Positions 37,701 through 49,700 of a stretch of DNA of 64,000 nucleotides are shown in pieces. A model generated the notes under the pieces. The model did no database searches. It worked only from the letters and a program-made list of their open reading frames with translations, and was not told the DNA's origin. A program made the translations under genes and the position numbers. This DNA comes from Ciona savignyi. Its lineage: Eukaryota > Chordata > Ascidiacea > Phlebobranchia > Cionidae. Every line of letters starts with the position of its first letter. The first letter of the stretch is position 1. The DNA lies in the NCBI GenBank assembly GCA_000149265.1, contig CH003417.1:41783-105782 (forward strand). Direction: 5' to 3'.

Positions 37701-40700
37701 TCGAAGCTCGAAGCAGAAAAATTACAGAAATTACAGAGAAAAATCTGAAATTAAGTCTGAAATATCTGAAATAAATCTGAAAATATATTCTGAAATATCT
37801 TTAAAAAAAATATCGTCCCCCAATATATCGTCCCAATATATCGTCTGAAAATAACGTCCCCCAAAGTCTGACATTTCTGAAAAAATATGAAATAAATCTG
37901 AAATCCAACTTACGTTTGCAACCGCGTTGTTCCGCATGCTTGCGTGGTGGGACATCAAGTCTGTGGTGGGTGGCAGCATGGGGTAGCGCTTTGGGGGACG
38001 TCCCGGCCGGCTGAAAAACAATAGAAATGTGATTTGGGGGAACAAGCGATATGCTGTGTGCCATTTGAGCTTTATGGTAAAGTAAATATTCGTTTTGTAA
38101 TCGATTTGGCTGCATATATGTTACTATTCTCAGTGCAATTTGTAGAAAAAAAACATATACGAGTGTTTGTTCATATGTATTTGGTTTCTTCTTTATTGGC
38201 ATTTTTTAGATTATTTTAATAAAAATGCATTATTTTGTGAAAGTAAACATAATGTTTCATGCATTTGTCTTGTTTTGTGAACTTAAAATGATCATATATC
38301 TAACAAGGTTAGCTTTTGAACCCAGGACACCTGGACCTATGTCAAAAGTTTTCGCATTAACGTCCAGGCTGAAGATTGTACAAATCCATGTTATGCATTA
38401 TTTTTGCGAGTACCACTTCCTAAGTCTAACCTCGCGTCAATACGATCTGGGCCATAGTTTGGCTGGTTTAGGCGGAGATTTGATTCGAAGTGATTCATTG
38501 CGGTGAAAAGGTGGCATTGGGGGACATATGGCGTTCTCGACAACTTTCAGGCTTTTAGTAATGTGCGATTTTGCGCATGGATTGTTAGAGCACTGATGCG
38601 TTTTGAAATAACGTATAAGATTAAGTTCTATTTTAGGGAGCGAACTCATTTCGTATCTTAATCGATCAGAAAGGGATTTGGCGAGTGGAATCTAAAACTT
38701 GTCGATTCATAATGGAATCCCGTGATGTCATAATGCTCATTGATGATGACACTTGGCAGGCGTCACGTGATGTTTCCACATGGCTGGCTTAGCAGGTTGA
38801 AGGCCCGTGGGACCCGAGGAGGTGTCAGATTTTTGAAAATTGCGGCCAGGGCGCCCTTGGACTCGCTTCTACACAGCACTGTACTCTATAACGACAGGGA
38901 TCCGGTTAAATTAAATTATAGCCCGCAAAAGATGTTCATTTTCTTGTGAATAATTAATGGCGGACTGGCGCGGCTTCTGGGTTATGTATATGCAACGACA
39001 TGTCCAACCGCTTGTACATGTCCGAATGTCTTGTAACCGAGTAAACGTGGTGGAGCGAAACTTAATACCGACTGACACGTGACCAATCCTCGAACACTGA
39101 TGTTAGAACTGTTAAAATGTGCCTGAAGTCGCCAGCCGTGCCGCTTTACGGAGTGTTTAACGCGTTTACACCGTTTTGATTGGAAATACTAGGCGGTTTT
39201 CGGTTAAAATGTTGCATTACCCAGCCATGGTGGCGCGGTTACGAAGGCTAGTGTATCGAACCAGCAAATGTTTAGTGAAAATACGTGAAACGCGGCGCGC
39301 TTGTCAGGGTGAAGATTATGACGTCGAAATCTGTGCGTCGACTAAACAGCGAATTTCGATGATTTATTGTTTCGATGTTTGGGCTGTAAACAGCGGAGAC
39401 AAAATCGCAGATGGCGAAATCGTGTGAAAATAATCGAAACGACTTTAATTTATTTGTTTTAAATCTGAGCGCGATCGGATTGATGTTGCGTTCTAATTTC
39501 TTTTGTAATTTCGTAAATATTGTACCGCTGCCGCATTAAAAATTGATGCTAATTTATAAGCAGGCCCGGGATTAGACTGAATGATATTAGGGGCGGCGTT
39601 TAAAGGATTGCGACCACTGTGCATTTACAATGCACGGCGAACGCCTAGTCGTTTGTCATTGCGCGTATTTTCCAAGCCTGGCGTCAAGAGTGTCTAGAAT
39701 TGATCGGGTAACCGAAGCTCAGTATATCCTGTGCGGCCCATGCGACTGTTGCTGACATATTGCGACGTTTACGCGCAGAAAACTTCCGCGATTGTCTGCC
39801 GTCTTGACGTCATAACCAAACCGAATTTCAGCATTTCCAGCGAAATTACGCGCGGGATTTCCCGTGCTCGCTGTCAGTTTCCGCGCTCTCGCGTTTCCGC
39901 TTTATCTGAGCGTCGGTTACGTGTGGAGTGCCTCCGCGTCACGTGACCATAGAGATCTTGTTGAGGGGAATCTTGTACAGAATTCGCGCCGTACAAGAAT
40001 GTGCACTTAACTCTCGAAGTCGAATCAGATTAATTAAGTCAGGGGTAATCGGCGGGCGAGTAAACTCCTCTCTCTGTATCATTTGAATAAGACGGACAAC
40101 CGCCCGTTGGATTCCAGCTTTAATCTAATAAGCGATTGCTTTAAATTCGATTTAGATTTTCGCCGTATTCGTTTTTGGCGGAAGGGTAAGGTGCGCGCGC
40201 GTGAGAATCCGACTGATCGGTGCTGCCGCTCAATACAAGACCTGCCCGTCGTTTAATTATTTGAGACGCGACGGAAAACGCCAATTTCCAATGACGAGAA
40301 ACAATAGCCTGTCAATCACCGTTGCCACGAAACACCTTGCTGTTCAGAGCCGGGCCGAAATTCCACTCGGATTGCGTTACCAAACTTTCTAGCGAAGTAT
40401 TCGACCTCGTTCCAAAAAACCTGGACAAGCGCGCACTTTTACGACTGATCGATCCACCGCAACATGCATAAACAACCAGTGGATTAGGATTCCATTAAAC
40501 CACAACGGAAATACAACTCAGCCAACTGATTTTGATAGAACAAACCCACAAAAGGGTTTCGCCGCTATTTAAAAGTAAAAATTCAACTTATCTACTATTT
40601 AAGTTAGTACAACGCCTCAAAAAGGGAATCTCCGTCATTAGAAAGTTAAAAATTCAACTTCTGTGCTGTTTAATTAATTTTATATCTCCGGCCTTTTGAA

Positions 40701-43700
40701 CGACTGTTTTTAGCAGAGTCTGATTCCGAACCGGCAAACCACCGGTTTCAGGTTCAAAACCTAGTTCCACATTCAGCACAAATCAGTTTAGCGTCAAATC
40801 AGTTAAAACCATTCTTTAGTCATGTGTAAACACCGAAAAACAATGCCTTCACTATTACATCACAACAACAAACACTCGCTAAGTACGTCGTATTTGTCGA
40901 ACAGCCCTAAACCCTTCGGAATTTTGAGTAGATTTGCCTGTTTTCAACCCGTGTAAATCGTGGATAATGCCAGCGGTTTTGGGGTCGGTGTAAGAAGCAG
41001 CCTTGTGCCCTTAAACGCACGCGTAACGCGATTACAGACTAACAACTTGAAAAACTGGAGATTTACTAGAGGCGCCGCGATTTTTATTGGCTGCGGGCAG
41101 GGTTACATGATATTCTGAGTGGACTTGCAGCAGAAGTGAGTTAGGCCGGGAACAGCACCGACTGGTAGGTTCGCATTACACACTGGTGCAACAATAAACG
41201 AAATACAATCAAGTAAAAGTGAGTCGAACAATAGCGGGGAGGAAATTGCTCCCTGAATCTGCACTGCGACCCCGGCTGGCACTGCAGAGGTCGCATGAAG
41301 CAAAACCGGCCACTGGAGTGCAGCAAACGGACCGCTTCCTCCGCGACCTGGTTACATCATAATCTAAAGGAGAAGAGACCTAAAGATAACGGCCGACCGC
41401 AAGTATTTTTATTGCAGGGTTTAGACCCAGCGATTTAGCCAAATTCCGAAGGGGTTTAAAAAACATTTTCACAAAAAGCGGTTAGGTGCATTTTGCAAAA
41501 AAGGTACCGAATTTGTTATCCTTGCTTGTCCATATATCGGTTGGATTTGTAGAAAATACACCTCTAGCAACGGGTTTGAAGTGTCATCTCAATTTGAAAA
41601 TACATGGGCGCGAGCCGACAGACATTATTAGGGCAAATATCGTAGATAAACAAGACATTTTCGCGAATTTAAATTCTAATGAGCGGCCCATTATCGACGC
41701 AAATCGTGGCTTTGAAAATTTCATGGACTTGCCATAGAGATAGCATTTCAACTTAATGACATTTCAATGTTGGCTCTGTCAGTACGAAATAAAATTGTCT
41801 GCCAAAAAGCCATTAGTTTTGAAATTGGACATATGACTTTCGGAGCTGTCTAATACGCCGAGCGTTATTCCTGGGGGTCTGGGCAAACGTAGAAAAACGG
41901 ACGCAATTTGCATATTATCAGTGGCGAAGAAGAAAAATAAAAAAATCAATCTAAAATCGCAAGTCAGCTAAATGAATTTACGTAAAAATAAAGTTTTTGA
42001 ATCGTTTTCTAACTAAATAAAATCAACTAGCATCATCAACCAATAATTAGCGACGCTCACAGTAGGTAAACAAGTCGATTTAAAGTGGTGTCCAGTTTAC
42101 CAAAAAAACGTGATCCTAATATTAAAGCTGTTGCCAATTCATGTAATTGACTTCTTCTACAATTGAACTCAAAAGAAGCAAGCGACCTTGTGAACTCCGA
42201 TTATTCGCAAACAGATTATGTTTATCAGAAATCTAGTTTTCTGGGCAAATATGTCCCCGGCATTTTGAAAACAAACACATTTCAACGCGAAACGTTATGA
42301 GAATAGCCAAGGAAACCAGACAGATAAAGAAATACAGAAATTTTTGACATTTTTTCCGAATAGAAAAACAAATCTACCCTGTAATACGCGTGTATCAGTT
42401 TTCGACGGTTAATAATTTTTCAAATTTACCGTAATTACTGATAAGATTACAGCGCCATTTTCGCAGACATATACAGTCTTATTTGGGATATTAATATTTA
42501 TTTGAGCTATTAAAGGATTCTTATCACTTGCGTATACGAATTTGTTAGTAGTTTAATGTGATTGTGCAGCTAAACTGCTTGCGTTGCGTAAAATCCCCTA
42601 ACGTACCGTTAGACGGAAGAATAGAATTGTTTTTAACCGGAAATGATTTCGAAAACTTTTTTGTATGTTAAGCATACGAGCCATGACATGCCAACCGCTG
42701 TTTTCGAAAACTGCTGGAGCTGATATACAGGTGAAACAATACAATATATTTAATTTCTCCTTTAAAAGCCGATTTTAGAATAATATATCGGTGTAAACCG
42801 CCATTTAGTTGAATTCAAATAACTTAACAACAGACGTGATATGATTTGTCAGCACGTTTGTCAGTCGTTTTTCCGATTGGTCGACTTAAAATTCAACTTT
42901 TCTGGCCCTTTTGTTACGTCACAGAGTAGTCTGCATTTAAGAGATGACTGGATTCGAGTCATATGATTATTTTGGCAACATTTTCGAAGTTCTTTTTGAA
43001 ACGAAATCGCAAAATTTGGTTTTAAATGTCGGCGGGTTGAATTTAAACATGACTAAATTGGTTATAGGCACGGTTTGTGCGCTGTGCCACTATTAGAAAC
43101 GACTGGTATAGTTCTGAATCAGCGCACGCAGTAACTGAAAGTAGCTATAGAAATGAGTTGTTTTGGTTTGATAACCAAACCTATTAGCAAAATTACTTTC
43201 AAATTGCTTCTCAGTTACAGTGTTGTGTATTTTTAAAGAATAATAATAATCATTACCATTACTTCCGAATTTAATGATTAAAGAATAATGTGTGCTTCCG
43301 AATTATAAAATTCATTTTATTTATTTCCTACCCAAAAAATAAAATTAAAAAAAACAATCACCACCATTTGTTGATTTCATACCATTGTTCTAATTGTAAA
43401 TTAAAGCTAAAAGTAAGCACGGGCAAATACATCATTTCTTGCAGTAAATATGCAAGCGCAAATAGGTAGGGCAGAGGGCACCGTCAACCTGACATTCGAA
43501 TCAACTGATTTGCAAACACTTGGAAAAGGGAACAACCAATTACCGCCTCGTTATCTCCATTACTATCAAACGATGGGTAGTCATGCATGAGGTAGCACGC
43601 GAAGGATAAAAGCGACCCCTAATCTTATTTGCCGAAAGTACTTATTTGTTTTCGGTATTACGGAAGAAAACAGTCCGTATACCGTGTTCGCGCGTCGCCC

Positions 43701-46700
43701 ATACGTACTGCTCGTTTCTTGATTGGCGTTTTAAGGGCCTCGATATGTCAAATTCGCGTAAACAGAACCAAGAACAAAACGCTCAGAACGCTTCTAATTA
43801 ATTTCGGGTTACATGTTTGAGTCAACTCGTAAAATGTAGCATCAAATATGCATAAGGATACGAACGTCTGCTGATAAGGTATCTCAATTTGTATAAGCTG
43901 CCCAATTGTGCATTTTAAACAAAGTCATTTCGCCTTAATGGTCTTCTAAATTACAGTTAGGCATGTTTGATTTTTAAAACCGTGGCAAAATCGCGTTTTT
44001 TACAAAGGTTGTAAACAACGAAAAGACGGTGTCAACCCTACAAGTTCAAATTTTGTACCCAATCTTGTTCACACATGCCTACTTTACAAACCTACCAAAC
44101 TCTTTTAATGGTCAGTTGGTATCAGTCCTTAAAAAGAACCAATTAAACCACATTGTAAGTGTAAATTTAAGGGAAGTTGGTGCGTGTACGAGTTGTAAAT
44201 ACAATTTACTGAATTAGTTGTATTGCAATTTACTTCAGTTGTATTACAATTGACTGAATTATTTGTATTGTAATTGACCGATTCAGTTGTATTACAATTG
44301 ACTAAATTAGTTGTATTGTAATTGAATAATTCAGTTGTGTGGCCATTGACGGATTTAGGTTAAGATTATCTGGATGAATTTATGTTTACAGAACGATTTT
44401 CAGCTGATTCTCTCGTATTTATGTTACTCCCGAAAACTCGCGTTTTAGGTAAAATCACAGTTAGTATCAAAGCTGTACCATACAGTCAACCGGTAAAAAG
44501 TCGGTCACGGTGTTTTAGTTTATTACTTGTTGTTAGTTCGGCACGGTTTTATAATTCTTTTACTTTGCGGATTTTCTCGGTGGTTTAACATGTCTAAACG
44601 GTAAAAAATAAAACGCCCAAGCCCAGGTGTCCATGTGCATACTGTGCGTTACACTATACTGTATAAGGCCGTTGCGTAATACTTCCAGTACGTCACTAAA
44701 GGATAAACGATACAAACCTGGCAGTCGTGCAGTCCTGGTAAAGGATTTCGAAATCTTTCCGTGTGATCAGCTTACATCTGTTAACGCCAGGCTGAATCGC
44801 TCCCAAACCTCTGAGTATGCGGACCTGCAAAAATGGGGGCATCGTAAGACTTTGACGCAAAACAGCAGCGTATGCTGATTGAAATTCTCGAGCAGGCCAC
44901 TCTAATCTCAAAGGCGCCGAAGTTTTATCGGCTTAGGGACTTTACCTGCTCGACGTTGCACACGACTGGAGATATGCTGAGTCGCTTCAATTTCGTATAA
45001 ACGGTGTGAAGGCCCCCGACCAAATGTTTCAGAAAAAGGTCAAACGCCTGTGAAAGAATAGTTGTCACATCGTGTAAAATACCTCAGTCCAGAGACGTCT
45101 TGTAAGTCTACACACGCGTCGACCTTCATATTCGCGCCATTGCGCACTGCCAACTAATACACAGCGGCTCGATTTCACAGACAGCGTTGTGTCTGATCCG
45201 CAAATGCACAAAAACAATAAACAAGCGCTCGCTCCTAATTAATTCTCAATTGAAAAATAACTCTAGGGAGAAACAGATTACCGAAGATGTTAATATTGAT
45301 TGGTTTTAGAGATAGCTTGAAAACAACTATTTTGATGCTTCGCTGGGCCCAATGTGACGTCACAATAAAGTCTCCGACGTCACAATGAAAGCTTGCCTCC
45401 AATAAGGGATCTTTTAATTAAGATAAATCCGCAAGCGACATCCTAATATACAGTGTTAAAACCAGTCAATCGAATTAAGGCGCAATTATTCAATAACAAA
45501 AGATTCGACGAGTTGGGTTTAAACACAACGGGGTCAGTTTACGCTTTAGAACTGATTTTGAAAAAGCAATTTAAAAGTTGTTTAAAATCTCTTTGACGCA
45601 GCGACGAATTTTACGCTTCAGCGTTGTAAAATTGGACTGATGCTTAACGAAATACCAAGGGCGAAACGTCATTAAAGATTGTGTAAAAATCCTCACATAC
45701 GGGATTGTATGACCAGTTCAAATTTGGTCGGGTGGATAGTTGAACAGAATTCTAATTTGCATAATTGAATAACCAGGGCCTGTAAGGGTGTTTACCCTAA
45801 CTGGGGAACTGTCAGTCGTGTAGTTAATTTAACAAACAACTCAATCTACAACAACTTTCTAGTTGATTAAAAAAAAAACTTAACCCGCAACATATTTGAA
45901 GTTGATTTAAAAAAAAACAACTTAATCTACAACTTTTCCAGAGTTTATTATATAAACAAATAACCCACAAAAAAGCAATGACGCAGTTACCTGGGGTAGG
46001 CAGATGTATTCGTCGCAGCCCAGCGAGAAACTCGCCACTTTTGAGCCCCTCAGGTCCACCATTCTGCACTCGTTATTGGACGGAGTGTTCTCGACTGGGG
46101 GTGGGGTGCTGTAAGCTGGCCTGTCCATCTGGAACAAATTCAACATTAAAGCACTGTTGTGTGGCCGAATGTTTAATTGGATACATATACCAATTCTATA
46201 TAAAAAAACGGTCTAAGGGACGAAACTATCATGGATTCGAACTTTAAACCGCTAAAAAAATGTTCAACTGTAAGGACGATCGTGTGGCCAAATGGTTTAC
46301 GCGAGGGATAAATATGTCGATTTGTATAGAAAAAAAACGGACTTGGTAAGCCCAGCAAGGATTCGAAACTTTTCCAGTTTTAAAAACATCCATCTGTAAA
46401 TTTGATCAGATACGTACAGAAAACTGTATAATTGTAATGCTTGATTACATTTAGTTAAACGAGAATTAATATAACAAGGCGAAGTAATATAAATTAAAGA
46501 CATCTCGAGATTAAAATGTTTGACAGAAAGACAATTTTATTCTGAAACAGTCCGAGGTTGGCACCTGATCGGGTTACATTCGGAAAATGGAATCTTATAT
46601 TGGTGGCGTGATCTGTAAGAAGAGTAACGTGATCTTTTCAATCTGCATAGTTATATAACGGCGGACTCTATGCTCCATGATAGGTGTCATTTTGAAGGAA

Positions 46701-49700
46701 TTGCCGAGAAAATAACCTAAGGTTTTAACTGAACAGTATTGCGAAATATCTTATGGTGCGTTTTTATGTGAGTACTCAACGTATTGAACAGTTGCGTGGC
46801 CGAAAAATTAGCGCGACTTAGCATGCAGGTTAAAAATGGAACTCATTACCTTTTTAACAGTAAAAATCAATTCGTTTTACCAGTAGGTCGCGTTTGGCAT
46901 ACAGTTATGGATATCTACGCAATTCGCTCGCTTAAGTAGGAATACATGGTTTATTTTACCACAGCACGCCAGCAGTCGTTTGTAATGCATTTGGAACCCC
47001 TCTCCTTGTTTGTTTGGACTTGGACAAATTCACTTTGCTATATATGCTCCGCCAACTGCCTTTGAAAGGTCTTGCTTATTTAGCAATCCGTGCTATTGGG
47101 ATAAACTATTGGATGAACGTCTCTCCGCTTCGCATTTCAGATCTGCTATTAATCAATTATTCCGCACCGACTATTACCGCAGACATAAATTACGTTTCGT
47201 TAAAACGGAACACACGAAATTAATCAGAGCCAAACAAATCGCTACATTCCGGTCTAGTACGCCGAAACGCTACATGCAGTCGGGCCGAGCGACACAGAAA
47301 TGTATATAAATAGTCGCAATTTATAATTACCAAATTGGCGCAGCGCAAAAGGTTTGTATTATGATAGATTGCTGGTTATTTCCTATTGCAAAGTTTCGTT
47401 AATAACTCAACGCGGGCGTGGAAAGGGGAAATGGCAATTATTGAAACCACTTGTCGCGCATTTATTTCGCTCTGCGTCGACTTTTCCAACAAATAGTGCT
47501 GTTTACCGAACATCATCCGAATGTTATGCAGTGTGCACGGATAAATATACCCTTTCCAGTGCTTCCGGACAAATTTCGACGTGATTTGCAAGGAATCTTA
47601 TACGGTCACTCGAACGAAAGCTGTTTTAATTAACAAACTCAATCCAAATTACTTTCAATTGATGAAATATCATCGCAAAATATACTTTCCGAAATTATTT
47701 CCAGTTAATTTTACGAAACAAGAGCTTTAAATTACGAATCTATTTTTTTGGTTTTATATTATAACTTATTTTCACAGTAATTTTGAAAAAAAAAACATAG
47801 AACTGTCAATACTGCATGTAAAGAATATGTGCTAACAAATAATATATATGTGCTAACAAATGATAACTCTTCTTAAGCGAAGAACTGCCATGAAATGCTT
47901 ATTTTCAAATTGTTTATTTTCACTTAAGGTCGTTGTTACAATCAAGTCCAGTACAACTGTGGCCGAATGATTAATATGCAGACTTACATAAAATGGTTTT
48001 AACAACGAGCCTATCCTCAGTTTTAAAATAAACGAAAAAAGCCAACATTAAAGCGACTGATCTCGCGTACATTTCGAGATTCATTTATTAGTGTAAATTG
48101 GTCGTGCAGACGTACATAGTTTTCCCCGAAATTTTCAGCCAACGGTTGGGAATGGTGGCTGGTGTGCTAATCAGATGCACGCAATACGAGACGTTTGGTA
48201 AGCCTTACTGCGCTTTATGGATTCATCTGAATATGCCGAGTAGGCCGTCTATCCGGAGCTATTTGGAAATCTAAACGCTCATTTCCTGGCCCTTACTCTA
48301 CACTTCGCCTCCACACAGATTCGTTATATGCAATCAGGAAAGGCGTTTTGGAATATAAATATATATACCAATGCTTAGGTTTGGTTAAGGTATCATGGAC
48401 AATAACCGACACTTAAATTTACAGTTGATTATTTGACACATTGTGTACTGATTGGTAAATAGCCAATATGGCCGGGTCAAGTTCCACCAGAAGTGGCGAA
48501 CTGTCAAATTGGCCTGGCCACCCCATTCATAAATCGCTGAGACTGTTTTGACCTGTCATATTGGAGTTCGCGGCGGGATCGAAATGTAATGTTTATGATG
48601 TCACAATGCACGAATAACTTCCAGTGCAGCGTGGGAACGCGACGGCGACGTTTTCCGCTAATCATCATTCGGGAAACGCAGTCGCAGGGTCCCCAAACCG
48701 CTAAGAACGTTTAATTGCACCCGAAATCGCGCACCTGTAAATGCACTAATACGCCCAACTCAAAAAATAGAGATTTTTAAATTCTAAGGATAATAAAATC
48801 ATAATCTCGTATAAGATGCCGATTTAACGAGATTTTATTATTTATTTATCTTCGAGGTCCTAACATTCGGCGACGTTTGCTCAGAAATAAATTTGAATGG
48901 GGTCACTGAATTATCGAGCAAGTTTGTGGATCATTAACCTTCCGGACGTATTTGCCTCGAAAATCATAAAACCAGCATTCGTACTATTCGTCCCCGGTAA
49001 TTTATATCACCTTTATGGCCGCCTATAAATCCTAATACAACATCTCGTTGGTTCATTTCCGATCATCGGGCCGTTTGTTGTTAAGTCGTTTCGCCAAATG
49101 ATATCCACATCATACAGCGTTAAGCGAACCGGCCATCCAAAATGGCGCCGGACAAGTAAGTCACGTAATATCAAATCGCCATTTTTATTGATTAATTGAG
49201 TTACTCTGAGCGACCTACTAAACAAACTTTATTGTTTCTTGTAGAAATTTTCTTGTGTAAACTACAGATTACCCAAAATGCTCAAAACTTTGGGATACTA
49301 ATCGAACACGTGTTTTCACGACGTCGTAATTCCAAGTTAATAATTAATCGCAAGCAAACAAAACAAGGTAGCTTGTATTACAGCCTAATGTTTCAATTAG
49401 AGCATTCTCTCATTTATAAATAACGATAAAAAGCTTTATCATTTGAATTCGCACGCACTATCACCCGTCATTGTGGGTACAGTAAATATGAGGTAGATTG
49501 TACAAGAGTTACTAAACAAATTTTTCAAATGTCTTGACTTTTTATCTGCTAGTATATCGCGAGTGAGGCTACTTATTAATTTCCCGCCGTTTCCGGGGTC
49601 GAAATCGCCTCGCTATCGCTTAAATGCTCGTAAAAGATTCGGCTAAATTAAGAGAAGTAATTCTCAAATTACACGGCCCTTTGTTGAATTGATGGAGAAC

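Noticed and set aside
47010-47633. Cluster of overlapping frames up to 99 codons
   Set aside because: Several frames on both strands are open over the same bases, with no splice signals or recognisable domain.
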